24,690 nt of DNA from NCBI GenBank assembly GCA_017529165.1, contig JAFXNY010000162.1, positions 1-24,690 on the forward strand, in the 5' to 3' direction. Every line of letters begins with the position of its first letter. Within the stretch, counting starts at the first letter, position 1. The notes under the pieces are model-generated. The model saw only the letters and a program-made list of their open reading frames with translations, was not told where the DNA came from and searched no databases. The position numbers and the translations under genes were made by a program. This DNA is from Clostridia bacterium. GTDB taxonomy: Bacteria; Bacillota_A; Clostridia; Oscillospirales; Acutalibacteraceae. Below are positions 1 through 8,669 of the stretch, one piece after another.

Positions 1-266
1 ACCGCCTTAATAAGACCTATAGTGCCGATTGATATAAGGTCCTCCGTAGCGGTAGGGCACCCCTCAAACTTTCTTGCTATGTAAACTACCAGCCTTAAGT
101 TGTGCACTATAAGGCGGCTTTTTGCCTGCTCGTCACCTAAGGCTATAAGTCTTGATTCTTCATCGGCACTTAAAGGCTCAGGCAGTGTTTCCGGCCCGTT
201 TATGTAGTAATTAGGGTTTATCAAAGCGAGCTTTAGAAGTATCTTAAATATCAGATTTCTAATCAT
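1..266 (-). CDS. sigE: RNA polymerase sporulation sigma factor SigE, pro-sigma-E (5' part only)
   Basis: This is the first 88 codons of the early mother-cell sporulation sigma factor; the rest lies beyond the left edge. Translated from the ATG at 264-266, it has a hydrophobic amphipathic N-terminus followed by [18 protein letters not shown] and then the region 2 signature [15 protein letters not shown] and [14 protein letters not shown]. The hydrophobic leader of about 20 residues corresponds to the pro-sequence that SpoIIGA removes; by alignment from memory with the Bacillus protein, the cut should fall near residues 19-20, so the leader is somewhat short. An AAAGGA ribosome binding site sits about 6 nt before the ATG. 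The gene follows spoIIGA by 16 nt, the classical spoIIG operon order, which separates it from sigK or sigG. Identity is firm; the C-terminus cannot be judged. Confidence 0.93.
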   Translation of the reverse strand, partial: MIRNLIFKILLKLALINPNYYINGPETLPEPLSADEESRLIALGDEQAKSRLIVHNLRLVVYIARKFEGCPTATEDLISIGTIGLIKA

Positions 267-282
267 AATTTTTCCTTTCAAA

Positions 283-1101
283 TCAGTCGCAGTCTAAGGG
301 GTTTACTATTGCTTCACAGTCGCAAAGTGGCATTTTTGATATTGCAATAATCGGGTGTGTCAGATTTATCGTTTTATTCTCGGTAATAATCTTACCGCTT
401 TCACACCTGAATCCGTCAAGAAGAACCTTACCGGACACCGTACCGCACGGTATCGCATGATACTTCTCGGGGTATTTTTCAGCGCTCATTTGCCCGAATA
501 CGCTGAAAGCTTTATTTTTATCCAAAATAACAACAGGACTTTGCAAAAACGGGTCTGTAAGTGAGTTTCCGCTGTCAATAATGGCATTAAAATCTGCTTT
601 AATACCGCAAAAGGCAAGAGTAACAAAGCACTTTTTTGCCGTGCCGTTTCGCTTTGAAAAAATGATAGAAAACAGCGAGAAAATTAAAAACCCCAGCACC
701 GAGAATATAATAAGAAACAAAGGCGAAATGTTGAAATACACAACGGAATTATTTATTACCATACCGTAAGGCTTAAATATGTGTGAGATAGCTAACATCG
801 CCCCGGCATAAGAAAAAGATACAGTCAAAAATACGGCGCCTGAGAATATAAACCGCCTAAAACTTTCAAAGCCAAAGCACAAAAAACAAACGGCATAGCT
901 TACGGCAATATTCAGTAAAAGCTCTACAGCTTTATTATGTAAAGGCAAAAAAATTATCAGTGAATAAAGAGCCGCCGCAAACGCAGAAGAAAGCTGCCGC
1001 CAGAGCGGAGGCTTCCGCCTTGTTACCCTGCCGGTTATTGCAAGCAGAAAGTAATCTACTATAAAGTTTGTGATTATTAAAATGTCCGCATAAACCGTCA
1101 A
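283..1101 (-). CDS. spoIIGA: Sporulation sigma-E processing aspartic peptidase SpoIIGA
   Basis: This membrane-embedded aspartic protease cleaves pro-sigma-E after the SpoIIR signal arrives from the forespore. The N-terminal half has about five hydrophobic segments. The soluble C-terminal half carries [12 protein letters not shown], with the likely catalytic Asp at residue 176 in a D-S-G-N context (D-T-G-N in Bacillus). The longest reading frame starts at ATG 1108-1110, but GGGG directly abuts that ATG. A TTG at 1099-1101 lies 9 nt after the GGGG and gives [12 protein letters not shown], which lines up with the Bacillus N-terminus (KIYLDVIWLLNF from memory), so I chose it: 272 aa, a little shorter than the roughly 309 of Bacillus. 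The gene is directly followed by sigE. The ATG start would add only three residues. Confidence 0.9.
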   Translation of the reverse strand: MTVYADILIITNFIVDYFLLAITGRVTRRKPPLWRQLSSAFAAALYSLIIFLPLHNKAVELLLNIAVSYAVCFLCFGFESFRRFIFSGAVFLTVSFSYAGAMLAISHIFKPYGMVINNSVVYFNISPLFLIIFSVLGFLIFSLFSIIFSKRNGTAKKCFVTLAFCGIKADFNAIIDSGNSLTDPFLQSPVVILDKNKAFSVFGQMSAEKYPEKYHAIPCGTVSGKVLLDGFRCESGKIITENKTINLTHPIIAISKMPLCDCEAIVNPLDCD

Positions 1102-1133
1102 CGCTCTCATCCCCTGCGCGGTGATATGATTAT

Positions 1134-1190
1134 ATTATAATACGCCTGCTACGAAAAAAATGTCGTAGCAGGCGTATAGAAAATGTCGAA
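1134..1190 (-). promoter_or_regulatory. Putative Spo0A-controlled spoIIG promoter
   Basis: Read on the minus strand, there is a perfect -10 TATAAT at 1139-1134. Upstream are two Spo0A-box-like heptamers: TACGACA at 1167-1161 and TTCGACA at 1190-1184. The second is an exact reverse complement of the 0A-box core TGTCGAA; the first has one mismatch. The nearer box contains a -35-like ACGACA that ends 21 nt before the -10, and no -35 exists at the usual 17 nt. This matches the known architecture of Bacillus spoIIG, where a 0A box overlaps a -35 set unusually far (22 bp) from the -10. Predicted transcription start is near 1127, about 26 nt ahead of the TTG start of spoIIGA. Confidence 0.6.
1140..1177 (-). 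terminator. Perfect 15-bp inverted repeat between antiporter gene and spoIIGA
   Basis: The arms ATACGCCTGCTACGA (1140-1154) and its exact complement (1163-1177) enclose an 8-nt AT-rich loop. It sits 22 nt after the antiporter stop, so it is likely its transcription end, although the minus-strand downstream sequence is only T/A mixed (TTATAATATAAT) and not a clean U run. It overlaps the proposed spoIIG spacer and the nearer 0A box, so it may also affect that promoter. Confidence 0.5.
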
Positions 1191-1199
1191 ATCAAAGTA

Positions 1200-2174
1200 T
1201 TAAACTAAAAACTGAAAGGCACAGAAAGCGGTGTAAACCAAAAGGAGAATTATGCCCTGTGACCTGTAAAGCTTACCCTTTATAAGAGCCGGCAGAGTAA
1301 GAATAAGCATAACGCCGAACATAACCGGAATATCAACTAAAAGCGAAGAAGTAATACCGGCTATCTTGGTGTCTGCAGGCACGGCGAAAGGTGACAAAGC
1401 AGTTGAAAGACCGGATACCAAAACAAGATTAAAAAGGTTTGCCCCGATTATGTTTCCAAGAGACAGCGCTCCGTGACCTTTAGTAAGTGCGGTTATCGCA
1501 GTTACAAGCTCAGGAAGGGATGTGCCGAGAGCTACAAATGTAAGCCCGATTACCGATTCGGGAACGCCTAAACCTTTAGCAATTACAGTACCGTTATCCA
1601 CAAGCAAATCGGCGCCAACCGCTATAAGTGCGGCACCTACTATAAGCCATAGTATATCGGATAGCATACTGCCTTTTTTCGTTTCAACTTCCGTTTCGTT
1701 TTGTTCGCTGTTATCATTTGTCACACTTTTTGCGGAGCGTACCGAGAGTATCATATATAGTGCAAAAACCGATAATAAAACAATGCCTGAAATGCGGCTG
1801 AAAGAGCCGAAAATATATGCGTTTGCGGCATAGAATACAGCAGCGGCGAAGAAAAAGATAACAGGTATTTTAAGAGCTTTCCTATCCGTATTTGAGGGTT
1901 TTATTGCAATAGTTATAGCCGCTATAAGCGAAGTGTTGCAAATGATAGAGCCTATGGCGTTACCGTAGGCTATCTGCCCGTGACCGCCTATGGCAGAAGT
2001 GGCGGACACCATAACCTCCGGCAGTGTAGTGCCGATTGAAACTACCGTAGCACCTATCAGTATTTCGGGAACTTTAAGCCTTTTTGCTATGCCGACACTG
2101 CCGTCCACAAACCAATCTCCGCCCTTTATAAGCAGTACTAAACCGATTGAAAAAAGGATAATTGCTTTAAGCAT
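1200..2174 (-). CDS. Calcium/sodium antiporter of the CaCA family (YrbG-like)
   Basis: This is an integral membrane cation exchanger, probably exporting Ca2+ against Na+ or H+. It shows the two inverted alpha-repeats of the family: GATVVSIGTTLPE at residues 41-53 and GLTFVALGTSLPE at 210-222, each containing the ion-coordinating acidic residue in LPE. About ten hydrophobic segments are visible, with a charged cytoplasmic linker around residues 148-170 between the halves. The open frame extends further upstream, but the ATG at 2172-2174 is preceded by GGAGG with 5 nt spacing and starts a typical first membrane helix, so the protein is 324 aa. The gene has its own promoter and is divergent from miaB. 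The exact ion cannot be read from the sequence. Confidence 0.88.
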   Translation of the reverse strand: MLKAIILFSIGLVLLIKGGDWFVDGSVGIAKRLKVPEILIGATVVSIGTTLPEVMVSATSAIGGHGQIAYGNAIGSIICNTSLIAAITIAIKPSNTDRKALKIPVIFFFAAAVFYAANAYIFGSFSRISGIVLLSVFALYMILSVRSAKSVTNDNSEQNETEVETKKGSMLSDILWLIVGAALIAVGADLLVDNGTVIAKGLGVPESVIGLTFVALGTSLPELVTAITALTKGHGALSLGNIIGANLFNLVLVSGLSTALSPFAVPADTKIAGITSSLLVDIPVMFGVMLILTLPALIKGKLYRSQGIILLLVYTAFCAFQFLV

Positions 2175-2209
2175 ATTCGCCTCCAAAACAGTGTTTTTAT
2201 AACGAGTAA

Positions 2210-2238
2210 AGTATAACAAAATGCTAAAATATTGTCAA
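2210..2238 (-). promoter_or_regulatory. Sigma-A type promoter for the antiporter gene
   Basis: On the minus strand a consensus -35 TTGACA (2238-2233) is followed after exactly 17 nt by TATACT (2215-2210). This places transcription start near 2203, about 30 nt before the ATG at 2174. It also supports choosing that internal ATG, since the longer frame would start upstream of the transcript. Confidence 0.8.
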
Positions 2239-2272
2239 GAAAGATTGGGGGTATAAAAAGTGCATTTATCTC

Positions 2273-2301
2273 TTGCATAATAGGCAGAGATAAAGTATAA
2301 T
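2273..2301 (+). promoter_or_regulatory. Probable promoter of the miaB-led operon
   Basis: A perfect TATAAT at 2296-2301 lies 17 nt after TTGCAT at 2273-2278, a weak -35 that keeps only the TTG. Predicted start is near 2308, giving a leader of about 36 nt to the TTG start of miaB. I found no other promoter ahead of the 19-gene array. Confidence 0.6.
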
Positions 2302-2343
2302 GTTTTATATTATATTTATTATCTTTACTGTGGGGCGAATGAT

Positions 2344-3741
2344 TTGGCGCAAGGGTTAGGTTTTGTATCCGGAAACCTCGAACAAAATGTATATAAAGAG
2401 CATGTTGGCAAGATACTGAAAATGCGTCTGGGGCCCACGGCGCGTGCTTGTGTTACAACATACGGCTGTCAGCAAAATGTTAGTGATTCGCAGCACATAA
2501 AAGGGTTACTGCTTAGTATGGGATACGAGCTTACCGATACTCCGGAGAATGCCGATTTCATTCTTTTTAACACCTGTGCCGTTCGTGAACACGCAGAGGA
2601 TAGAGTTTGGGGAAATGTAGGCGCTATGAAGAAATATAAGGCGCAAAACCCAGATTTGATTTTAGCGGTTTGCGGCTGTATGGTTCAGCAAAAGAAAAAC
2701 GCCGATAGATTTCTTAAAAGTTTTCCTTATGTGGATATCATTTTCGGCACGCAGGTAGGTCATAGACTGCCGGAGTTTATTTACCGCAGGCTTTCGGGCG
2801 AACGCAGGATATGCGAGCTGTCCCTCGAAAACAGAGATATAGTCGAGGGCGTGCCTTTTTTTAATGACGGCGGTTTTAAGGGTTTTATCCCGATAATGTA
2901 CGGCTGTGATAATTTTTGCAGTTACTGTATAGTGCCGTATGTAAGAGGGCGTGAGCGCTCAAGAGGGAGTGCAGCGATACTTGCCGAAGCCGAAAAAATG
3001 GTAAATGAAGGCGTAAAGGAAATAATGCTTTTAGGGCAGAATGTAAACTCTTACGGCAAGGGACTAAATGAGGATATAAACTTTGCAAAGCTTCTAAGAA
3101 AAGTAAATGCTATAGAGGGCGATTTTAGAATTAAGTTTATGACTTCTAATCCTAAAGACTGTACCGAGGAACTGTTAGACGCAATGAGGGACTGCAAGAA
3201 GGTTGAGCGGCATTTGCATTTGCCTTTCCAGTCAGGCAGTAATAATGTGCTGAAAAGAATGAACCGTAAATATACGGTAGAGAGTTATCTCAGCATCATT
3301 AAGGCGGCAAGAGAGAGAATGCCGGATATAACCTTTACAAGCGATGTTATAGTAGGCTTTCCGGATGAAAGTGAAGAAGATTTTTACGGTACTTTAGAGC
3401 TTGTGCGCAAAGTGGGCTTTTCGGCACTGTTTACCTTTATCTACTCAAAGCGTGAGGGTACTCCGGCGGCGGTTATGCCGGATGGGGTGAGTAGAGCTCA
3501 AAAAGGCAGGCGGTTTGACAGTCTTTTAAGGCTTCAGGAGGAAAACACCAAAGGGGTGCTTAGCAGTATGGTAGGCAAAACCGTTACGGTGCTTTGCGAA
3601 GAGTATGCGGACGGCTTTTGTTTCGGTAAGGACGAGCACCAGTTAAATGTTAAATATGCAGGGGAAGAAAGTATGATAGGCAGTTTTGCTCAGGTTAAAA
3701 TCACATCTGCCGGCGATATTCTCTTTGGCACTAAAATATGA
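2344..3741 (+). CDS. miaB: tRNA-2-methylthio-N6-dimethylallyladenosine synthase MiaB
   Basis: This radical SAM enzyme adds the methylthio group to i6A37 of tRNAs reading codons that start with U. The N-terminal UPF0004 domain has three auxiliary-cluster cysteines: C42 (YGCQQN), C78 (NTCAVRE) and C112 (CGCM). The radical SAM domain follows with C188-x3-C192-x2-C195 (CDNFCSYC), then a C-terminal TRAM-like RNA-binding segment from about residue 400. The length of 465 aa is normal. The start is a TTG with a modest GGGG eight bases upstream; no in-frame ATG exists before codon 27, and starting there would leave an unusually short N-terminus. MiaA, which makes its substrate, is encoded four genes downstream. 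It is followed by a RicA-like gene, as ymcB is by ymcA in Bacillus. Confidence 0.93.
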   Translation: MAQGLGFVSGNLEQNVYKEHVGKILKMRLGPTARACVTTYGCQQNVSDSQHIKGLLLSMGYELTDTPENADFILFNTCAVREHAEDRVWGNVGAMKKYKAQNPDLILAVCGCMVQQKKNADRFLKSFPYVDIIFGTQVGHRLPEFIYRRLSGERRICELSLENRDIVEGVPFFNDGGFKGFIPIMYGCDNFCSYCIVPYVRGRERSRGSAAILAEAEKMVNEGVKEIMLLGQNVNSYGKGLNEDINFAKLLRKVNAIEGDFRIKFMTSNPKDCTEELLDAMRDCKKVERHLHLPFQSGSNNVLKRMNRKYTVESYLSIIKAARERMPDITFTSDVIVGFPDESEEDFYGTLELVRKVGFSALFTFIYSKREGTPAAVMPDGVSRAQKGRRFDSLLRLQEENTKGVLSSMVGKTVTVLCEEYADGFCFGKDEHQLNVKYAGEESMIGSFAQVKITSAGDILFGTKI

Positions 3742-3756
3742 AAGGTAAGAGAAAAA

Positions 3757-4164
3757 ATGACAGTATTAGACGCAGTAAGAAACTTAGGAGAAGCAATTCA
3801 GAAAGATGAGCGGTTTTTACGCTATGCAAAAGCCAAGCTTGCTAATGACCAAAACAGCGAGCTTCAGGAGCTTATAGGCAAGTTCAATGTGGTAAGGATG
3901 AACCTTGATGAGGTTATGACCGCAGAGGAGCGGGACGAGGAAAAGGTACAGTCCTTAAACGAGGAGCTTCGTAAGGTTTATATGGATATTATGGGCAAAG
4001 ACAGTATGGTTGAGTATAACGCCTCAAAGGTAGAGCTTGATAGTATGCTTAACGATATCAACAGCGTTATTATGCAATGTGTTGACGGTTCTGATCCTAA
4101 AACCGTAGAGCCGGAGGTTCATTCCTGTGGTGGCTCTTGTGATAGCTGTGGGGGCTGCCACTAA
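3757..4164 (+). CDS. YlbF/YmcA (RicA)-family protein with Cys-rich tail
   Basis: A 135-aa, mostly alpha-helical protein of the YlbF/YmcA family. The Bacillus relatives RicA (YmcA) and RicF (YlbF) form a complex with RicT (YaaT) that carries Fe-S clusters and promotes mRNA maturation by RNase Y as well as sporulation and biofilm entry. Residues 1-105 are charged amphipathic helices; the end, residues 122-135, reads HSCGGSCDSCGGCH with cysteines 124, 128, 131 and 134, plus C108. Position between miaB and mutS matches the Bacillus ymcB-ymcA-cotE-mutS order, with cotE missing. I infer that the cysteines ligate an Fe-S cluster or zinc. Whether it plays the RicA or the RicF role cannot be decided here. 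AAAGGT and AGAG stretches precede the ATG. Confidence 0.8.
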   Translation: MTVLDAVRNLGEAIQKDERFLRYAKAKLANDQNSELQELIGKFNVVRMNLDEVMTAEERDEEKVQSLNEELRKVYMDIMGKDSMVEYNASKVELDSMLNDINSVIMQCVDGSDPKTVEPEVHSCGGSCDSCGGCH

Positions 4165-4195
4165 GTGAGCCTTAGTCTTCGAGAGGGGAATTGTA

Positions 4196-6787
4196 ATGAA
4201 TGAATTATCGCCTATGATGCGGCAATATATGCAAATTAAGGAAGCAAACTCGGATGCTATCCTTTTCTTCAGGCTGGGCGATTTTTATGAAATGTTCTTT
4301 GATGATGCCATTACGGCTTCAAGAGAGCTTGATTTAACGCTTACAGGCAAAGATTGCGGACTCGCCGAGCGTGCGCCAATGTGCGGCGTGCCGTATCATA
4401 GCTGTGAGGGGTATATTGCCCGTCTTGTTGAGCGTGGATATAAGGTTGCCGTTTGCGAGCAAACCGAGGACCCTGCCAAGGCAAAGGGCATTGTTAAGCG
4501 TGATGTTGTAAGAATAATAACCCCCGGCACGGTTATTGACGGCGAAATGCTTGATGAGGGCAATAATAATTTTTTAGCGGCGGTTTATGAAAGGGACGGC
4601 AGTATAGGCTTATGCTTTGCAGATGCCTCTACAGGTGATTGCCAAGCCACCGAAATAACTGGCGAAAATGCAATAAAGCGTGCCGAGTGCGAAATAATGC
4701 GTTTCTCACCTAAAGAGCTTCTTTTGACATCGGATATGAAAGCTAAGATGTCTGAGTTTTTGGAAAACAGCTTTGAGGGCGCCGCTACCGTAAGAAGTAA
4801 CGATAGGTTTTCGGATGAAGTTGCAAATAGTATAATCTGTAATAATTTCGGTGTCGTGAGTCCCGAAAACATAGGTGTAAAAACATCGAGCGCTCTGGCT
4901 TCTGCGCTCGGTGCCGGTATAGACTATATTACTGAAAACGGCAAGGGCAGTAACATTACCGTAAAGCAGGTTAAGGTTTACGGCGATAAGGAGTATATGC
5001 GCCTTGATATGACGGCGGTTAAAAACCTTGAACTTGTATCTACTATAAGGTCTCGCTCAAGAAGAGGCTCGCTTTTAGGTGTTCTCGATAAAACCAAAAC
5101 CGCTATGGGTAAACGACTTATTAAGGGTATGATTTTACAACCGCTTACCTCTGTAAGCGAAATCACACTCAGGCAAAATGCAATAGAGGAGCTTTTATCC
5201 CTTAGAATAATAAGGGACGAGCTTCGGGAATATATGTCAAGCGTCCGCGATGTTGACAGAACGATGACCCGTGTGGTTTATAACACCGCAAGCCCTAAAG
5301 ATTTGACTAATATTGCCGGCACCGTTCGTATGTTTCCGCTTATTAAATCTGCATTATGCAGTGTAAACAGCAAGCTTTTGGCAAGTATTAGAGACGATAT
5401 AGATACGCTTGACGGTATTGTTTCCTTAATAGACGATGCGATAAAGACCGATGCACCGGTGGTGGTGCGTGAAGGAAAAATAATAAAAGACGGCTACAGC
5501 GAAGAGGTTGACAGACTAAGGCTCGATATGTCCGGCGCATCTACTTTGATGACGGAAATTGAAAACCGTGAGCGTGAGCGCACCGGTATTAAAACCTTAA
5601 AGGTTAAGTATAACCGTGTTTTCGGTTATTACATAGAGGTTACCAATTCGTTTTTAGACCGTGTACCCGAAGATTATATAAGGCGGCAAACGCTTGTGGG
5701 TGCAGAACGGTTTATAACCGAGGAGCTAAAACAGCTCGAAGAGCGTATTTTAACGGCTAAAGACCGTGATTATGCTCTCGAATATGAAATATTTGATTCG
5801 ATTCGCCAAAAGGTGGCGGCGGTTGATACTGTTGTCCGGAAATCTGCGGCGGCGGTGGCACTGCTTGATGTTTTGTGCTCGCTGTCTGCAGTGGCGGAAG
5901 AAAACGATTACGCAAGGCCTTTAGTTGACCTTGGAGACACCATAAGGATAGAGGGCGGCAGGCATCCGGTGGTAGAAAAGGTTATAAAAACGCCCTTTGT
6001 TGCAAACGATACTTTTCTTAATACCACTACTGATCGTTCGGTGATAATTACAGGTCCTAATATGGCAGGCAAATCTACATATATGCGCCAGGTAGCAATT
6101 ATCACGATTATGGCGCAGATAGGCTCGTTTGTTCCGGCAAAGAGCGCTCAAATAGGCATTACCGATGCGGTTTATACCCGTGTGGGCGCATCGGATGATT
6201 TATCGTCCGGCCAATCTACATTTATGGTTGAAATGACCGAGGTTGCCGAGATTATTAAAAACGCAACAAAAAAGAGCTTGATTATTTTCGATGAGATAGG
6301 CAGAGGAACTTCAACCTTTGACGGTATGGCTATAGCACGCTCGGTGCTTGAGTTTGTAAACGATAAAAAAGCACTCGGCGCAAAAACGCTCTTTGCTACT
6401 CATTATCACGAGCTTACCTCGTTGGAGAATGAGTTTGACGGTATTAAAAACTATAACATAGCAGTTAAAAAGCGTGGAGACGATATAGTGTTCTTAAGGC
6501 GAATAGTGCCGGGCGGTGCGGATGATAGTTACGGCATAGAGGTTGCAAAGCTTGGCGGAATACCCGAAGCCGTCATAAAGCGTGCAAAGCAGATTCTAAA
6601 ATCTACGCTCGAAAACGGAGTAGTTACATATAAAGTCGTAAGAGAAGAAAACTCTCAAATGTCGTTTGAGGGCGCATATGCTAATGACATACTAAAAGAG
6701 CTTAAAGCACTCGATGTTAACACGCTTACTCCCATTGAGGCTATGAGCACATTGTTTGATTTGGCTAACAAGGCAAAATCAATATAG
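4196..6787 (+). CDS. mutS: DNA mismatch repair protein MutS
   Basis: This protein recognises mismatches and small loops and then recruits MutL. The full-length 863 aa shows the mismatch-contacting Phe-x-Glu at F30-Y31-E32 in GDFYEMFFD, the connector and lever regions (about 130-480), the clamp, and the ATPase with Walker A GPNMAGKST at 620-628, Walker B LIIFDE at 695-700 and the following GRGTSTFDG. The C-terminal helix-turn-helix dimerisation part is present. It therefore belongs to MutS1 rather than MutS2. AGAGGGG precedes the ATG. mutL follows after 34 nt, so both should be made from one transcript. Nothing looks damaged. Confidence 0.97.
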   Translation: MNELSPMMRQYMQIKEANSDAILFFRLGDFYEMFFDDAITASRELDLTLTGKDCGLAERAPMCGVPYHSCEGYIARLVERGYKVAVCEQTEDPAKAKGIVKRDVVRIITPGTVIDGEMLDEGNNNFLAAVYERDGSIGLCFADASTGDCQATEITGENAIKRAECEIMRFSPKELLLTSDMKAKMSEFLENSFEGAATVRSNDRFSDEVANSIICNNFGVVSPENIGVKTSSALASALGAGIDYITENGKGSNITVKQVKVYGDKEYMRLDMTAVKNLELVSTIRSRSRRGSLLGVLDKTKTAMGKRLIKGMILQPLTSVSEITLRQNAIEELLSLRIIRDELREYMSSVRDVDRTMTRVVYNTASPKDLTNIAGTVRMFPLIKSALCSVNSKLLASIRDDIDTLDGIVSLIDDAIKTDAPVVVREGKIIKDGYSEEVDRLRLDMSGASTLMTEIENRERERTGIKTLKVKYNRVFGYYIEVTNSFLDRVPEDYIRRQTLVGAERFITEELKQLEERILTAKDRDYALEYEIFDSIRQKVAAVDTVVRKSAAAVALLDVLCSLSAVAEENDYARPLVDLGDTIRIEGGRHPVVEKVIKTPFVANDTFLNTTTDRSVIITGPNMAGKSTYMRQVAIITIMAQIGSFVPAKSAQIGITDAVYTRVGASDDLSSGQSTFMVEMTEVAEIIKNATKKSLIIFDEIGRGTSTFDGMAIARSVLEFVNDKKALGAKTLFATHYHELTSLENEFDGIKNYNIAVKKRGDDIVFLRRIVPGGADDSYGIEVAKLGGIPEAVIKRAKQILKSTLENGVVTYKVVREENSQMSFEGAYANDILKELKALDVNTLTPIEAMSTLFDLANKAKSI

Positions 6788-6821
6788 GAAGTTAAAGTAA
6801 GCATGCAAAAGGAGGGGTAAT

Positions 6822-8669
6822 ATGCCGCAAATAAAGGTCTTATCAAAGGAGCTTTCCGAGCTTATCTCCGCAGGCGAGGTTGTGGAAAGACCGGCTTCGG
6901 CTGTAAAAGAAATGATAGAAAACTCGCTGGACGCCGGTGCTAAAAGAATAACTGTGGAAATAGAGCGTGGCGGCATTACCTATATCCGTATTACCGATGA
7001 CGGAAGCGGTATTTCAAGAGATGATGTAAAAACTGCATTTTTGCGGCACGCTACAAGCAAGATAAAATCACAGCGTGACCTTGAGAGCATAAAAACATTG
7101 GGCTTTAGAGGAGAGGCGCTGGCGTCTCTTTCTGCGGTGGCAAGGGTGGAAATGCTCACTAAAACCGCCGACCATGAATACGGCACCCACTATGTTATAG
7201 AGGGTGGACAAGAAGTTTTACTCGAAGATTCGGGTTGTCCTAAAGGTACTACAATCATAGTAAGAGACCTTTTTTACAACACACCGGCAAGAATGAAGTT
7301 TCTTAAAAAGGATGCAACAGAGGGTGCGGCGGTTGCCGGAGTAGTTGCCCGTGTGGCAATATCAAACCCGAATGTATGCTTTAAGTTTATAAGGGACGGG
7401 AAACAGATATTTTTAACTCCGGCGGACGGGCAATTAAAATCTGCAATTTACGGCGTTTTAGGCAAAGAGTACTGTAAAGACCTGCTTGAAGTAAACGGTG
7501 GAGGCGGTGCAATTAAGGTAAAAGGTTATTGCTCTGCTCCGTTTGCCTGCCGTGCGTCAAGGTCGGGGCAGTATATCTACTTAAACGGCCGACTTGTAAT
7601 TTCAAAAACGGTAATTGCGGCGGCAGAGCAGGCTTATAAAAACAGTATTATGGTGGGTAAGTTTCCAGCGTTTGTGCTGTTTGTGGATATGCCTTATGAA
7701 TCAGTGGATGTAAATGTTCATCCGGCAAAAACCGAAGTGCGTTTTGCGGATGAAAAGGCGGTTTTCTCTGCGGTTTATGCGGCGGTAAAGGGTGCTCTTT
7801 CGGTGTCTGTGCCAAGACCTCAAATATCGCTCGAAAACAAGCCGAAAGACACTTTCTTTGCCACTATGGATACCGGCAGATTTAAGCAGATAGCGGCGGA
7901 TATCGACAACCACAATAAAAATGATTTTAATCAAAACAGACTAAACGATGATAGTATACCTTTCTTTTTAAGAAAAGACTTTGTAAAGCATATACAGAGC
8001 GAAGAGCATAGCCGAGATAATGAAAAAACGAAGCCTTATTTTGCAAGGCCCGAAAACACCGTAAGCTTTACACCGGAAAGGAAGCCGAATGAAAACCCGA
8101 TAACTGACGGTGTTATTTTAATAGGCGAGGCGTTTAATACCTACATAATTGTTCAAAGAGGCGAGAGCATATTTATTCTCGATAAGCATGCGTGCCACGA
8201 GAGAATACTATTCAATAAACTTAAAACTGAAACTGAGATAGAAAGCCAAGCCCTTTTAGCGCCTGTTAGCGTTCACTTGTCCGATAGGCAGTACTCTGCA
8301 ATTTTAGAAAACGGAGAAACATTGCTTAAAGCCGGCATAGAGGTTGAAGATTTCGGCAATGAGACGGTCATAGTAAGGGCTGTTCCGGCGGCGCTTTCAA
8401 AAGAAGATGTAAGCGATATAATAATCGAAGCGGCAGAAAATCTTTTGTCGGGCGATAGCGGTGATATATCGCTTATAGACGACATTCTCCATACCGTAGC
8501 TTGCAAAGCGGCGACAAAGGCAGGATATATTTCTTCAAAGGAAGAGCTTTTAACGCTTGCAAAAAGGGTATTAGAGAATAACGATATCCTTTATTGCCCT
8601 CACGGAAGACCCGTAGCGATAGAGCTTAAAAAAAGAGAGCTTGAAAAGCGGTTTGGTAGGATACAATGA
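6822..8669 (+). CDS. mutL: DNA mismatch repair protein MutL, endonuclease type
   Basis: An ATPase that links MutS to strand incision. The N-terminal GHKL fold has E30 and N34 in KEMIENSLDAGA, DDGSGI near 59-64 and GFRGEAL at 94-100. After a polar linker at about 335-425, the C-terminal domain retains the metal-site residues of nicking MutL: D454, H456 and E460 in DKHACHER, ACK near 563 and CPHGRP at 592-597. Consensus Q of DQHA is K455, and the last E of the consensus is N465, so the motif is slightly degenerate. Such MutL proteins nick DNA themselves in organisms lacking MutH. The ribosome binding site AGGAGGGG is very strong. The last bases overlap miaA as ATGA. Confidence 0.96.
   Translation: MPQIKVLSKELSELISAGEVVERPASAVKEMIENSLDAGAKRITVEIERGGITYIRITDDGSGISRDDVKTAFLRHATSKIKSQRDLESIKTLGFRGEALASLSAVARVEMLTKTADHEYGTHYVIEGGQEVLLEDSGCPKGTTIIVRDLFYNTPARMKFLKKDATEGAAVAGVVARVAISNPNVCFKFIRDGKQIFLTPADGQLKSAIYGVLGKEYCKDLLEVNGGGGAIKVKGYCSAPFACRASRSGQYIYLNGRLVISKTVIAAAEQAYKNSIMVGKFPAFVLFVDMPYESVDVNVHPAKTEVRFADEKAVFSAVYAAVKGALSVSVPRPQISLENKPKDTFFATMDTGRFKQIAADIDNHNKNDFNQNRLNDDSIPFFLRKDFVKHIQSEEHSRDNEKTKPYFARPENTVSFTPERKPNENPITDGVILIGEAFNTYIIVQRGESIFILDKHACHERILFNKLKTETEIESQALLAPVSVHLSDRQYSAILENGETLLKAGIEVEDFGNETVIVRAVPAALSKEDVSDIIIEAAENLLSGDSGDISLIDDILHTVACKAATKAGYISSKEELLTLAKRVLENNDILYCPHGRPVAIELKKRELEKRFGRIQ

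Noticed and set aside
2175..2343. Possible riboswitch or other leader RNA before miaB
   Set aside because: The region is filled by two divergent promoters and leaves only about 36 nt of leader, too short for known riboswitches.
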